A stretch of 64,000 nucleotides of DNA, taken from Saccharofermentans sp. (GTDB taxonomy: Bacteria > Bacillota > Clostridia > Saccharofermentanales > Saccharofermentanaceae). Position 1 is the stretch's first letter. Each line of letters begins with the position of its first letter. Below the pieces are notes generated by a model. That model did not search any database and was not told where the DNA came from. It saw only the letters and a program-made list of their open reading frames with translations. Positions 51,866-62,232 of this stretch are shown in pieces. The DNA lies in the NCBI GenBank assembly GCA_016292135.1, contig JAEFAZ010000001.1:1-64000 (forward strand). The letters are read 5' to 3'. Made by a program: the position numbers and the translations under genes.

Positions 51866-52942
51866 ATGACACATAAGGTTAAGATCGGAAATGTTGAGAT
51901 AGGCGGCGGATCGAATATCAAGATCCAGTCGATGAATACGACTGATACCAGAGATGTCAGATCCACTCTTGAGCAGATCAGACAGCTTGCTGAAGCAGGC
52001 TGCGACATTACGAGAGTAGCTATCCCTGACGTGGAGGCCGCAGTGGCTTTGAAGGAGATCACAAAGTATTCTCCGATACCTGTCGTTGCCGATATCCATT
52101 TTGACTATAAGCTTGCGATAGCCGCTTGCGAGAACGGGGCTGCCAAGATCAGGATCAATCCCGGTAATATCGGTGATCCGGAGAATGTGAGGAAAGTAGC
52201 CGATTGCTGTAAGGAGAGAAAGATCCCGATCAGGGTCGGAGTCAATTCAGGATCCGTGGAAAGGTCTCTCATTGCCAAATACGGCGGGGTTACGGCCGAA
52301 GCCATGACCGAGAGCGCGTTGGGTGCGGTGAAGATCTTGGAAGATATGGATTTTGAAGACATCGTCGTATCCATAAAGTCGTCTTCTCCCAAGCTTACGA
52401 TCGATACATACAGGATCCTCTCATCCAAGTGTGATCATCCCCTGCATGTCGGAGTAACGGAAGCAGGGACCTTGAGGGAAGGTATGATCAAATCGGCTGT
52501 CGGGATAGGGACCCTTCTTGCAGAAGGGATAGGCGATACCATAAGAGTCTCGCTGACGGCAGATCCCGTTGAGGAAGTAAGAGCCGCTAAGATGATCTTA
52601 AGAGCCCTTGACCTTGAGAAGCAGGGAATAACATTCGTTTCCTGTCCCACCTGCGGAAGGACGCAGGTACCGCTCATAGAACTTGCGGGCAAAGTGGAGA
52701 AAAAGATATGTGATCTCCCTTACAACATCAAAGTCGCGGTAATGGGTTGTGCCGTAAACGGCCCCGGAGAAGCCAGAGAAGCTGATATCGGGCTTGCAGG
52801 CGGCAAGGATGAATTCCTTCTTTTCGAGAAGGGACAGACAGTAAGAAAGATAAAGACCGCAGACATAGATGCGGCTGTTGATGAATTTGTAGAAGAGGTT
52901 ATCAGAGTTGGAAAAGGACAAAAGACTGATCAGGCTTTATGA
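51866..52942 (+). CDS. ispG: (E)-4-hydroxy-3-methylbut-2-enyl diphosphate synthase
   Basis: 358 residues; [4Fe-4S] enzyme converting MEcPP to HMBPP, the product being used by IspH (27153). Cluster cysteines occur in SCPTCGRTQ and GCAVNGPGEA. N-terminal TIM barrel (IQSMNTTDTRD, VADIHFDYKLA, RINPGNIG). Its last 35 bases overlap the polC start. Confidence 0.97.
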   Translation: MTHKVKIGNVEIGGGSNIKIQSMNTTDTRDVRSTLEQIRQLAEAGCDITRVAIPDVEAAVALKEITKYSPIPVVADIHFDYKLAIAACENGAAKIRINPGNIGDPENVRKVADCCKERKIPIRVGVNSGSVERSLIAKYGGVTAEAMTESALGAVKILEDMDFEDIVVSIKSSSPKLTIDTYRILSSKCDHPLHVGVTEAGTLREGMIKSAVGIGTLLAEGIGDTIRVSLTADPVEEVRAAKMILRALDLEKQGITFVSCPTCGRTQVPLIELAGKVEKKICDLPYNIKVAVMGCAVNGPGEAREADIGLAGGKDEFLLFEKGQTVRKIKTADIDAAVDEFVEEVIRVGKGQKTDQAL

Positions 52943-55900
52943 AGCACCGGATATCGACAGTTACGGCATAAGCGGGATCATAGTTGATAATATAACGATC
53001 TTCCAGAAACTCGGGAAGATCATCATTACTCTTACCGGCAGTGACAGTCTTAACGAGAATAACCGGCTGGGAGTCTATAGCGACCTGTTTTCGCAGAGAT
53101 ACCGTCTTAAGATGCTGCCCCGTTTTCTCGATATAAACGAGGACAACATCAATGAGAGGGTTTCCTGCCTTACCGATACGGTCAGATATCTTGCAAGGGA
53201 TATAGATGAATCCCTCTTCGGCAAGCTTTCCGGCATGGATCTCAGATGGAACGACGGAACTCTTGAGATAGGCATTCCTTCCGGCATGTTCAACGTCTAT
53301 GACGACGGGGAACTTGCCAGGATCGAAAAAGAGGTCAAAAGGGCGATAGAAGGATTGACTTCTGTCGACATAAAGAATGTAAGGATCGTATCGGTCGAGG
53401 ATACGGAGGATGAGTTCGTCAATGACAGTGACGCTTTCTCCAACACGGCAGTCAAGTACTACCGTAACGAGGCTGAGATCGAGGAAGAGACTGTTTCCTT
53501 GAAGCAGCAGGTCATGGATAAGTTCGAGAAAGAACATGCAGACCTTGATAAGAATTCCTGGGAATACAAAGCCAAGCTCGCGCAGGAGACTGCTCCCGCA
53601 TCATCCAAGGAATATAAGTATGAACCGAATTCCTCCGCTACCGTGTTCGGCAGGGTAAAGGAGGTTTCCGTCATCACGGACATAGACAAGCTCGAATACG
53701 GTGATACAGACATGAGCGTCACGGGTCTCCTCATGAGAAGAAAGGACGATAAGCTCAAGCTTGCCAAGTCAGGCAAGTCGGTAATCGCCAGGTTCATAAT
53801 GATCGACAAGACCGGCGGAGTCGGATGTGTCATGTTCTTAAAGCCTGAAGAAGCAGATGCATTTGAATCCCAGTTCGAAGAAGAAAAACCGGTCTTCTGC
53901 GGTATCCAGGGAAGCCTTGAGAACGACAAGTACAGCGGTGAGCCTCAGTTCCGTGTTAACGGCATCTTTGAAGCAAAACCTGCTGAAGGCAGACATGACA
54001 ATGCTCCCGTTAAGCGTGTCGAGCTCCACTGCCATACCACTTTCTCGGAGAAGGATGCCACTTCTGTCCCTTCGAAGATGATGAAACTGGCGGCTTCCTT
54101 CGGACACAGGGCCTGTGCCGTAACTGACCACGGCGTTGTCCAGGCTTTCCCGGAAGTCTATAACACTGCGATGGATATCGCGAAGAAGGATACATCGGAT
54201 AAGGATCACTTCAAATCCATTTTGGGATGTGAGGGTTATCTCGTTGACGACGGGAAGACAGTCTTCTTTAATCTGCCTTTCAACAGAGACCTCAGCAGTC
54301 ACGTGGGGTCTTTCACGGCTGTTACCATCAGGCGTAACGGGAAGGATCCTTTCCGTGACACGTTTTCTGCCGTTTCAGCCTCCAAATACAGACTGAAGGG
54401 CTATGTGGGCAGACCTCCTTACAGTGAAGGCGAGACTGATGAAGACGCCATGGCTTTCGTGGCAAAGGATGTCGACAAGTCTCTCTGGGATGAATCAGAG
54501 ATCCCCGAGAACCTGTCTGACGAAGCTCTCAAGACGGAAGAACTTTCTTCTTCCGTTCCCGTTGCGGATATCCGCCGTTATCAGGATGAACCTTCCGATT
54601 ATTCAGAGACTGAGATCATCCCTGAAGAGCTGGTATATGAACACGTCGCTGATTTCTATGCGGAGTTCGAAGACAGTATCTTTGACGGCGGGGAAGTAAG
54701 CCAGTCCTACTTTGTAATGGGTGAACTCCTTGACTTCATCGCTGATTCTTATGTAACAGGTCCCGATATATTCAGCACGCTCGCTTTCCTGAGGCGTGCG
54801 GGATTCGGTATCGACGTCGAAAAACACGTTCATTACAAGTACAAGTTCAATATGCCCGTATCCAACGATCAGGATATAATCGAAAACTTCTACAATGGGG
54901 ATTATCCGGCTTATGAAGCGCCTGATCTTGATGCGGAATTATCTGAAGAGAAGATGTTCGATATATGCGCTAAGAGCGCAGAACTTTTCATATCGATGAT
55001 CAGGGATTCCGGAACAACAGATCCTTATGAAGTCAACGAAAAGATCGGACACAAGTCTCCCGATGATATCAAGTCGAGAAAGGAATCCCCTACATATCAC
55101 ATCATATATCTTGTAAGGAATTATGTAGGTCTCTATGGTCTTTATAATCTCGTATCCGAGTCTCATGTCAACTACTTTTCGATGAGACCCAGGACTCCCA
55201 AGAGCCTTCTCAGATACTGGGCATCCGGTCTCATCATCGGTGGTGCCTGCGAGAGGGGAGAGATCTACCGTCATGTTCTTTCCACATATAAGTCCTGCGG
55301 CAAGGACCGCATCAAGGCAAGACAGCTTCTGAATGAGTCTTTGGAGTTCAAGAAGATTTTGAGCCTTTACGATTATGTCGAGATACAGCCCTTGTGCAAC
55401 AACATCTTCCTTACGAGGCAGGATCCTTCCAAATCCGATACGGGTGAAGTTGCGATCAATGCCGAGGATATAAGGGTCGTAAACGAACTACTGGTCGAGA
55501 CCGCGGACGACCACGGCATGATGTGCTGTGCTACCTGCGATGCCCACTATCTTGAGAAGGACGATGGCCAGTACCGTAAGTACATAATGATGGACATGGG
55601 CTTCAAGGATGCGGAACTCCAAAGCGACCTCTACTTCAGGACGACTGAGGAGATGCTTGCCGAGTTTACTTACCTCGGTGAGAAGAAAGCTGAAGAAGTA
55701 GTCATCACGAATACAAACAAGATCGCGGACATGATCGATTACGGGATCAAGCCTTTCCCTGACGGTACATATCCGCCCATGATCTCCCACGCCGCAACAG
55801 ACGTCAGGGATATCACTTATACGCGTGCAAATAAGCTCTACAGACATAACGGGGAACTTAATCCCGTCGTCAAGGCCAGGATCGAGAAGGAGCTGGGATC

Positions 55901-57707
55901 GATCATCGGTAACGGATTTGCGATCATGTACTATATCGCATACCGTCTCGTTAAGAAATCCAATAACGACGGCTATATCGTAGGATCGAGAGGATCTGTC
56001 GGTTCTTCCTTTGTTGCCACGATGTGCGGAATATCGGAAGTCAATCCTCTGCCTCCTCATTACAGATGTCCGAAGTGTAATTACGCGGAATTCGACGAGA
56101 GCGGCAACTACGGATCGGGATACGATCTTCCCGATAAGGCATGTCCCTGCTGCGGCGAGGACATGAAGAAGGACGGCCAGGATATCCCTTTCGAGACCTT
56201 CCTCGGCTTCAAGGGAGACAAGCAGCCTGATATCGATCTTAACTTTTCAAGCGAATACCAGCCGAGAGCGCATAAATATGTTGAATATCTGTTCGGACTT
56301 ACACATACCTTCCGTGCCGGAACCGTTGCTTCCTTCAAGGACAAGAACGCTCTTATGGTAGTAAGGAAGATCTGTGAGGAGAGAGGCGAACCTTATACCA
56401 GCGCCAAGCTGACATATATGTCTTACGGCATCGTCGGCGTCAAGAGGACCACCGGCCAGCATCCGGGAGGTATCGTCGTTATCCCGAAAGAGATGGATAT
56501 CTATGATTTCACTCCGATCCAGTGTCCCGCGAACAAGACCGACTTAGGTATCATCACTACGCACTTCGACTTCAATGCGATGCACGACACGATACTTAAG
56601 CTCGATATCCTGGGTCACGCGGATCCTACGATGCTGCGAATGCTCTACGAGCTGACAGACATCGATGTTACATCTATCCCGATTCCGCAGGAGAAGGTCA
56701 TGTCATTGCTCAAGGATTCCTCAGCTCTTGAACTTCTGCCTTCAGGCGATAAAGAGAGAGGCGCGACCCTTGGACTTCCCGAACTGGGAACTCCTATGGC
56801 CCGCGGCATGATCGAAGAAGCAAAGCCTACCAGGTTCTACGACCTGGTCCAGCTGATGGGTCTGTCCCATGGTACTGATGTATGGGCAGGAAACGCCCAG
56901 GATCTTATCAGGAGCGGAACCTGTGACATCAACACGGTCATAGGATGCCGAGACTCTATCATGACAAGGCTCATCTATTGGGGCCTCCCCAACAAGGATG
57001 CTTTCGACATCATGGAGAATGTCCGTAAGGGTAAGGTTGCCAAGGGCAAGTGTCCCGAAAAGTGGGAAGCCTGGAAGGCCATGATGAAAGAGAAGGGAGT
57101 GCCGGACTGGTACATCGAATCCTGTCAGAAGATCAAGTATATGTTCCCTAAGGCACATGCTGCCGCATATTCCATATCTTCACTCCGTATAGCATGGTTC
57201 AAGGTCTTCTATCCTGTTGAATACTATTGCGCTTACTATACGATCAGGGCGGGCGAATTCGACGCTTATACTATGTGCTTCGGCAAGGACAGGGTCGTTG
57301 CCAGAAGGAAGTATCTGGAAGAACAGAAAAAGCACGATGACAACCCCAAGATCAAGGATGAGGCGCTGCTCTGCGAACTCGTTGAAGAGATGTACGACAG
57401 AGGTATCTCTTTTGCCCCGATCACTTTGGACGGATCAGACGGAAAGAAGTTCCTTAAGGTAGACGATAAGCACATAAGACCACCCTTTGCTGCGATCGAC
57501 AGCATTTCCGAAAGTATGGGCATGGGCATCGCGCAGGCAAGGGACCAGGAGCCGTTCAAGAACAGGGAAGACTTTACCAACAGGAGCGGCATAGGACAGT
57601 CTGCAACACAGGTCATACTGGATTACGGCGGGATCATCGACGATCTTCCCGAGAGCGCGCAGATGACTCTGTTTGACTTTTTCGATGCCGGCGGAGGCGG
57701 ATTCTGA
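52908..57707 (+). CDS. polC: DNA polymerase III alpha subunit PolC with a degenerate proofreading domain
   Basis: 1599 residues, the Gram-positive replicative polymerase. A TTG start at 52908 follows AGAGG (52894-52898). Order: N-terminal domain, OB fold (about 240-365), PHP domain (VELHCHTTFS near 371; AVTDHG) split by an insertion at 445-700, thumb/palm (PDIDLNF, Asp1108 and Asp1110), a zinc module (CPKC, CPCCG) and fingers. The insertion occupies the place of the DnaQ-like 3'-5' exonuclease, but its DxE motif reads FFNLPF (Asn455, Pro457), and HNAxFD reads GPDIFS (Gly618 to Ser623), so the metal ligands are lost. About 90 extra acidic residues separate these motifs, explaining the length versus about 1440. 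Polymerase residues look intact. Confidence 0.93.
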   Translation: MEKDKRLIRLYEAPDIDSYGISGIIVDNITIFQKLGKIIITLTGSDSLNENNRLGVYSDLFSQRYRLKMLPRFLDINEDNINERVSCLTDTVRYLARDIDESLFGKLSGMDLRWNDGTLEIGIPSGMFNVYDDGELARIEKEVKRAIEGLTSVDIKNVRIVSVEDTEDEFVNDSDAFSNTAVKYYRNEAEIEEETVSLKQQVMDKFEKEHADLDKNSWEYKAKLAQETAPASSKEYKYEPNSSATVFGRVKEVSVITDIDKLEYGDTDMSVTGLLMRRKDDKLKLAKSGKSVIARFIMIDKTGGVGCVMFLKPEEADAFESQFEEEKPVFCGIQGSLENDKYSGEPQFRVNGIFEAKPAEGRHDNAPVKRVELHCHTTFSEKDATSVPSKMMKLAASFGHRACAVTDHGVVQAFPEVYNTAMDIAKKDTSDKDHFKSILGCEGYLVDDGKTVFFNLPFNRDLSSHVGSFTAVTIRRNGKDPFRDTFSAVSASKYRLKGYVGRPPYSEGETDEDAMAFVAKDVDKSLWDESEIPENLSDEALKTEELSSSVPVADIRRYQDEPSDYSETEIIPEELVYEHVADFYAEFEDSIFDGGEVSQSYFVMGELLDFIADSYVTGPDIFSTLAFLRRAGFGIDVEKHVHYKYKFNMPVSNDQDIIENFYNGDYPAYEAPDLDAELSEEKMFDICAKSAELFISMIRDSGTTDPYEVNEKIGHKSPDDIKSRKESPTYHIIYLVRNYVGLYGLYNLVSESHVNYFSMRPRTPKSLLRYWASGLIIGGACERGEIYRHVLSTYKSCGKDRIKARQLLNESLEFKKILSLYDYVEIQPLCNNIFLTRQDPSKSDTGEVAINAEDIRVVNELLVETADDHGMMCCATCDAHYLEKDDGQYRKYIMMDMGFKDAELQSDLYFRTTEEMLAEFTYLGEKKAEEVVITNTNKIADMIDYGIKPFPDGTYPPMISHAATDVRDITYTRANKLYRHNGELNPVVKARIEKELGSIIGNGFAIMYYIAYRLVKKSNNDGYIVGSRGSVGSSFVATMCGISEVNPLPPHYRCPKCNYAEFDESGNYGSGYDLPDKACPCCGEDMKKDGQDIPFETFLGFKGDKQPDIDLNFSSEYQPRAHKYVEYLFGLTHTFRAGTVASFKDKNALMVVRKICEERGEPYTSAKLTYMSYGIVGVKRTTGQHPGGIVVIPKEMDIYDFTPIQCPANKTDLGIITTHFDFNAMHDTILKLDILGHADPTMLRMLYELTDIDVTSIPIPQEKVMSLLKDSSALELLPSGDKERGATLGLPELGTPMARGMIEEAKPTRFYDLVQLMGLSHGTDVWAGNAQDLIRSGTCDINTVIGCRDSIMTRLIYWGLPNKDAFDIMENVRKGKVAKGKCPEKWEAWKAMMKEKGVPDWYIESCQKIKYMFPKAHAAAYSISSLRIAWFKVFYPVEYYCAYYTIRAGEFDAYTMCFGKDRVVARRKYLEEQKKHDDNPKIKDEALLCELVEEMYDRGISFAPITLDGSDGKKFLKVDDKHIRPPFAAIDSISESMGMGIAQARDQEPFKNREDFTNRSGIGQSATQVILDYGGIIDDLPESAQMTLFDFFDAGGGGF

Positions 57708-59965
57708 TGAAAGCCGTAAGGGTTATCTTAAGAGACGCGGTCAAACAGCTTGACAGGCCCTTCTCATATCTGGTTCCGGAAGGAATGGATAAGATCAGGG
57801 AAGGATACATGGTCCGCGTCCCTTTCGGCAACGCGAGAAGGACCAAGGATGCCCTGGTGATCGAAGTCTACGATGAGACCGATAGCGAGATCCTTTCAAA
57901 GCTTAAGCCGGTCGAAAGCCTTGTGACCGACGAACCTGCAATGAATCCCGATCAGATGGAGATATTCGGCAAGGTCGCAAGCCGCTTTAACTGCACGAAG
58001 GGGCAGGCTGTTGCCCTCTTCGTTCCGTCTTTCGTGTCAGCATATAAGGATCCCAAAGTTACCATGGTAAGTCTTGTTGACAGGGAGCAGGCTCTCGAAA
58101 AGGTCAGGTCGGGCGAACTCCGAAGTTATAACCATATCAGGATAATCGAATATCTGGCTGAATTCGGACCGACCGAGAAGAAGGTCCTCCTTAATTCCGC
58201 CAAGGCAACGGCCGCACAGCTTAAAACCGTTGCGGACAAGGGAATAGTAAAACAGAGCAAGGTCAAGGCTCTTCCCGAAGAAGAGAAGGAAGAAGAGGAG
58301 ATCCAGGGCCGTTTTACCGAGAAGTTCGAACTTAACGATGCGCAGAAGAATGCGGTGGAAGCCGTAACATCCACAGTTCTGCCTCAGGGAAAGAAGGAAG
58401 TCTTCCTCCTGCACGGCATAACGGGAAGCGGCAAGACCGAAGTCTATCTTAACTGTGCCGAGAAAGTCGTTGCAGCAGGGGGCGGAGTCATCTACATGGT
58501 GCCCGAGATATCCCTTACGCCCCAGACCATAGGCTGGATCAAGGGACGTCTCGGAACGGGCGTTGCTGTCCTTCACAGCCGTCTTACCGACCGTGAGAGG
58601 TTCAGACAGTGGGATCTCATAAGGAGCGGCAAAGCGAAGATAGTTGTCGGACCCAGATCCGGCATCTTCGCGCCTGTTGAAAATCTTAAATTGATAATCA
58701 TTGATGAGGAACACGACGGATCTTATAAATCCGAATCCCATCCGAGATACAACGCCAGGGATATCGCCATGATGCGCGCATCCGTTACGGGAGCCAAGAT
58801 AATCCTGGGATCCGCCACGCCTTCCGTGGAGTCTTTCTATGCGGCGAGCAACGGTTACTACAAGTATCTATCTCTGCCTTCAAGGGCCAGGAATGATTCC
58901 GTTCTGCCGGCCATAAGGCCTGTCGACATGAAGGAACAGATAAAGCTCGGAGCAGGACAGATCCTGTCTTTGCCTTTGCGCAACGCCATGGCCAGGGCTT
59001 TCGCATCAGGCAATCAGGCTATGCTCTTCCTTAACAGAAGAGGGTATTCGAGGAGCTTAGTCTGTTCAGACTGCGGTCAGCCTGCATGCTGTGTCAACTG
59101 TTCCGTGGCCATGACACTCCATTCTTCCGTAAGAGGCGGGAAGCCTTTGCTCATCTGCCATTACTGCGGTTATACCATACCTGCATCCGAAGCGGAGTGC
59201 TTAGGCTGCAAGAGCCGTAAGTTCATAAAAGCCGGTTTTGGCACCCAGCAGCTTGAAGAACTGCTGTCGACACTTTTCCCGGCTCAGAAGATATTGAGGA
59301 TGGACCAGGACAGCATGATGAGCGCAGAGTCCTACAAGGAAGTTACGGATTCTTTTGCAAGGGGAGATGCTTCGATCCTCATCGGAACGCAGATGATCGC
59401 CAAAGGGCACGATTTCCCGAAAGTGACCGTTGTAGGCATACTCGGCGCTGACCTGATGCTCGCATCCTCCAACTGTAAAGCATCTGAAAGAGCGTTCCAG
59501 CTCATTACCCAGGCTGCGGGCCGCGCAGGCAGAGGATCGGATCCGGGAGAAGTCTTTATACAGAGCCTGAGGCCGGATCTGCCGCTTTTCGGATATGCCG
59601 CAACGGGCGACTACAAAGCGTTTTACAATACCGAGATCGAGTACAGGGAGAGGATGCATCTTCCTCCGTTCAAGGCCTGCGGACAGCTTACGATACAGTC
59701 TGAGGATGAGACCGGGCTTGAGATAAAGGCGAGGGAACTTGCGGGATACGTGAGGGAATTCACTTCATATCAGGACGAAAGATACGGATTTGAGGTTTTC
59801 GGACCCGTTCCCGACGTGATCTACGAGCTCCGCGGCAGATACAGGATGAACATAATGATCAAGGCTGCGAACAAATCCGCGTTGAACGCTGTATTTTCGC
59901 AGGTTGCGAAGGATTTTGACCCCAGGGAATACCAGATCTCTTACGATAACGATTCGGTAAACTGA
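57707..59965 (+). CDS. priA: Primosomal protein N' (PriA helicase)
   Basis: 752 residues; restarts stalled replication forks. N-terminal 3'-DNA-binding domain, Walker A GITGSGKTEVY (about 240), DEEH box (IIIDEEHDGSYKSE), zinc-binding cysteines (CSDCGQPACCVNC, CHYCGY, CLGCKSRKF) and helicase motifs V and VI (GTQMIAKGHDFP, QAAGRAGRG). It starts on the last base of polC and completes the replication pair. Confidence 0.95.
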   Translation: MKAVRVILRDAVKQLDRPFSYLVPEGMDKIREGYMVRVPFGNARRTKDALVIEVYDETDSEILSKLKPVESLVTDEPAMNPDQMEIFGKVASRFNCTKGQAVALFVPSFVSAYKDPKVTMVSLVDREQALEKVRSGELRSYNHIRIIEYLAEFGPTEKKVLLNSAKATAAQLKTVADKGIVKQSKVKALPEEEKEEEEIQGRFTEKFELNDAQKNAVEAVTSTVLPQGKKEVFLLHGITGSGKTEVYLNCAEKVVAAGGGVIYMVPEISLTPQTIGWIKGRLGTGVAVLHSRLTDRERFRQWDLIRSGKAKIVVGPRSGIFAPVENLKLIIIDEEHDGSYKSESHPRYNARDIAMMRASVTGAKIILGSATPSVESFYAASNGYYKYLSLPSRARNDSVLPAIRPVDMKEQIKLGAGQILSLPLRNAMARAFASGNQAMLFLNRRGYSRSLVCSDCGQPACCVNCSVAMTLHSSVRGGKPLLICHYCGYTIPASEAECLGCKSRKFIKAGFGTQQLEELLSTLFPAQKILRMDQDSMMSAESYKEVTDSFARGDASILIGTQMIAKGHDFPKVTVVGILGADLMLASSNCKASERAFQLITQAAGRAGRGSDPGEVFIQSLRPDLPLFGYAATGDYKAFYNTEIEYRERMHLPPFKACGQLTIQSEDETGLEIKARELAGYVREFTSYQDERYGFEVFGPVPDVIYELRGRYRMNIMIKAANKSALNAVFSQVAKDFDPREYQISYDNDSVN

Positions 59966-60019
59966 CAGGGCCTTTGCTGTACGCGCCACGAGTACATATG
60001 TGCTCCCTGAAAGTATATC

Positions 60020-60049
60020 TTGATTATATTTAAATAAGGGTGCTAAAAT
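60020..60049 (+). promoter_or_regulatory. Promoter of dapA-dapB
   Basis: TTGATT (60020-60025), an 18-base spacer and TAAAAT (60044-60049), then AAAGGAGG upstream of the dapA ATG. No lysine riboswitch fold fits in the short leader. Confidence 0.55.
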
Positions 60050-60086
60050 CTACGGGTGTATTCATTTTTACAAAGGAGGATATGAT

Positions 60087-60986
60087 ATGTCCAGACCAGT
60101 ATTTCAGGGCGCAGGGGTAGCTATTGTAACACCTTTTACAGATAACGGTATCGACTTTGCCAAGTTAGAGCAGATGATCGATTTCCAGATAAAGAACAAG
60201 ACGGACTGCATCATTATCTGCGGATCCACAGGTGAAGCAGCAACAATGACAGAAGAGGAACACTTGGCGGCGATCAAGTGCGCTGTCGATGCAACTGCAG
60301 GAAGAGTACCTGTTATCGCAGGCACGGGTTCCAACGATACCCAGTTCGGTATAAGCCTTACGAAGAAGGCTCAGGAATTGGGCGCTGACGCTGCTCTCCT
60401 CGTTACGCCTTACTACAACAAGTGCACACCCGAGGGTCTTTACCGTCACTATAAGGCCATCGCTTCTGCAGTGGACCTTCCGATCATCCTTTACAATGTT
60501 CCTTCCAGGACCAACGTAAACATCTCACCGGCTGTTCTCGCAAGACTTGCCGAGTGTGACAATATCGTAGGCGTCAAGGAGTGCAACCTCTCACAGGTTC
60601 CCGATACGGTATCCCTGACAGGCGACCGTTATGCACTCTATTCCGGTGAGGACGGACTTGTTGTTCCCATGCTCTCACTCGGTGCACAGGGCGTCATCTC
60701 CGTTGTATCCAACCTCCTGCCTGAGAAGATGAGCACGATGGTACATGCATACCTCGACGGAGATACGAAGACGGCAAGGGATATCCAGATCAACATCATC
60801 CCTCTTGTCAACGCTCTCTTCTGTGAGGTCAACCCGATCCCCGTAAAGGAAGCTCTCAATATCGCCGGCTGGAATGTCGGTATGCCGAGACTCCCTCTTT
60901 GCGAGATGAGCGAAGCAGGCCATAAGAGAATGGAAGAAGTCCTGGCTCAGTATGACCTTTCCGCCATGGACGAATATATCAAGTAA
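60087..60986 (+). CDS. dapA: 4-hydroxy-tetrahydrodipicolinate synthase
   Basis: 299 residues; condenses pyruvate with aspartate semialdehyde for lysine and diaminopimelate (cell wall). The Schiff-base Lys164 is in VGVKECNLSQ, with the Tyr of LYNVPSRTNVNI and the GSTGEAATM substrate loop. AAAGGAGG is just upstream. DapB follows by 18 bases. Confidence 0.96.
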   Translation: MSRPVFQGAGVAIVTPFTDNGIDFAKLEQMIDFQIKNKTDCIIICGSTGEAATMTEEEHLAAIKCAVDATAGRVPVIAGTGSNDTQFGISLTKKAQELGADAALLVTPYYNKCTPEGLYRHYKAIASAVDLPIILYNVPSRTNVNISPAVLARLAECDNIVGVKECNLSQVPDTVSLTGDRYALYSGEDGLVVPMLSLGAQGVISVVSNLLPEKMSTMVHAYLDGDTKTARDIQINIIPLVNALFCEVNPIPVKEALNIAGWNVGMPRLPLCEMSEAGHKRMEEVLAQYDLSAMDEYIK

Positions 60987-61004
60987 TAGGAGAAGACACT
61001 GACG

Positions 61005-61775
61005 ATGTATAAGATCCTTATGCACGGATGCTGCGGAGCCATGGGCCATGCGATCTGCAGGATGTGCCGAGACAATGAAGACTTTGAAGTAGTTGCAGGT
61101 GTGGATAAGATCACCGAGTGTGATGAATATTCTTTCCCCATCTTTGCGACTCCCGCCGAGTGCGATGTAGACTTCGACGCTATCATAGACTTTTCGAACA
61201 AGAGCGCAGTTGACGCGGTCACAAAGTTTGCCATGGAGAAGGGCAAGCCCATCGTATGCTGCACGACTGCACTTTCCGATGAGACAGTTGCTCTCCTCAA
61301 GGAAGCATCCGCTGTCATCCCCGTGTTCAAGTCCGCAAACATGAGCATCGGCATCAATGTCATGGTCGAGCTGGTACGCCAGGCGACCAAGGCCCTCTAC
61401 AAGGACGCTGATATCGAGATCATAGAAGCGCATCACCACCGCAAGCTCGATGCTCCTTCCGGCACTGCCATCATGATCGCAGACGCCGCCAAGAGCGCGA
61501 TCGATGAAGAAGTTGAATATGTCTACGACAGACACAGCGTTAACGAGGCGAGAAAGCACAACCAGATCGGTATCTCTTCTATCAGGGGAGGAAATATCGT
61601 CGGCGAGCATGAGATAATGTTCATCGGTGACGAAGAGACCGTAAGCATTTCCCACAGTGCCAAGACCCGTGATGTTTTTGCAAGAGGATCACTTACGGCT
61701 GCGGCTTTCGTTGCAGATGCAAAGCCGGGGCTCTATGATATGTCGGATGTAATTGCCAAAGCATTCGAAAACTGA
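61005..61775 (+). CDS. dapB: 4-hydroxy-tetrahydrodipicolinate reductase
   Basis: 256 residues; the next step after DapA, using NAD(P)H. The nucleotide motif reads ILMHGCCGAMGHAI (Gly-rich, with Cys replacing the usual Ala/Gly), and the substrate motif EAHHHRKLDAPSGTA is canonical. It forms an operon with dapA and lies upstream of yajC and dnaG. Confidence 0.95.
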   Translation: MYKILMHGCCGAMGHAICRMCRDNEDFEVVAGVDKITECDEYSFPIFATPAECDVDFDAIIDFSNKSAVDAVTKFAMEKGKPIVCCTTALSDETVALLKEASAVIPVFKSANMSIGINVMVELVRQATKALYKDADIEIIEAHHHRKLDAPSGTAIMIADAAKSAIDEEVEYVYDRHSVNEARKHNQIGISSIRGGNIVGEHEIMFIGDEETVSISHSAKTRDVFARGSLTAAAFVADAKPGLYDMSDVIAKAFEN

Positions 61776-61812
61776 AAAAGTAATACAAAAGAATATCGGA
61801 GGATAATCAAAA

Positions 61813-62226
61813 ATGTTTGGATCGATCTATTACAGCGGAGCAGCTTCAACAACCGGCGAGCAGATGGCAGGCGGAGATCTGATGAGTACACTTTACTCTA
61901 TCGGACTTCTCGTTATCATGTTCGTTGTATTCTATTTCCTGCTTATCAGACCCCAGCGTAAGAGAGACAAGGAACTCAAGCAGCAGATGGCAAGCCTTGC
62001 GGTTGGCGATAAGGTAGTCACCATCGGCGGACTCGTAGGACTTGTTGCAAATATCAAGGATGATGAGATCACGATATCCACATCCGCAGCAAACACTCTG
62101 GTTACGTTCACAAAATCTTCCATCCAGACAGTCATCAGACGTGATGACATCGGCAAGACACCTGTTGAGCCCGAGAAGACCGGATTCTTCGGAAAGAAGA
62201 AGTCAGCAAAAGAAAAGGAAGAATAA
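61813..62226 (+). CDS. yajC: Preprotein translocase subunit YajC
   Basis: 137 residues with one TM helix (about 28-47; IGLLVIMFVVFYFLLIRPQR). Followed by the KRDKELKQQMASLAVGDKV motif of YajC, accessory to SecDF. The N-terminus is Ser/Gly-rich. A lysine-rich tail ends the protein. It lies 6 bases before dnaG. Confidence 0.9.
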   Translation: MFGSIYYSGAASTTGEQMAGGDLMSTLYSIGLLVIMFVVFYFLLIRPQRKRDKELKQQMASLAVGDKVVTIGGLVGLVANIKDDEITISTSAANTLVTFTKSSIQTVIRRDDIGKTPVEPEKTGFFGKKKSAKEKEE

Positions 62227-62232
62227 AGTTTT

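Noticed and set aside
60001..60086. Lysine riboswitch upstream of dapA
   Set aside because: The leader after the promoter is too short for the aptamer, and no conserved core is visible.
60675..61655. 326-codon minus-strand frame across dapA and dapB
   Set aside because: It overlaps two certain genes in antisense, with no recognisable protein features.
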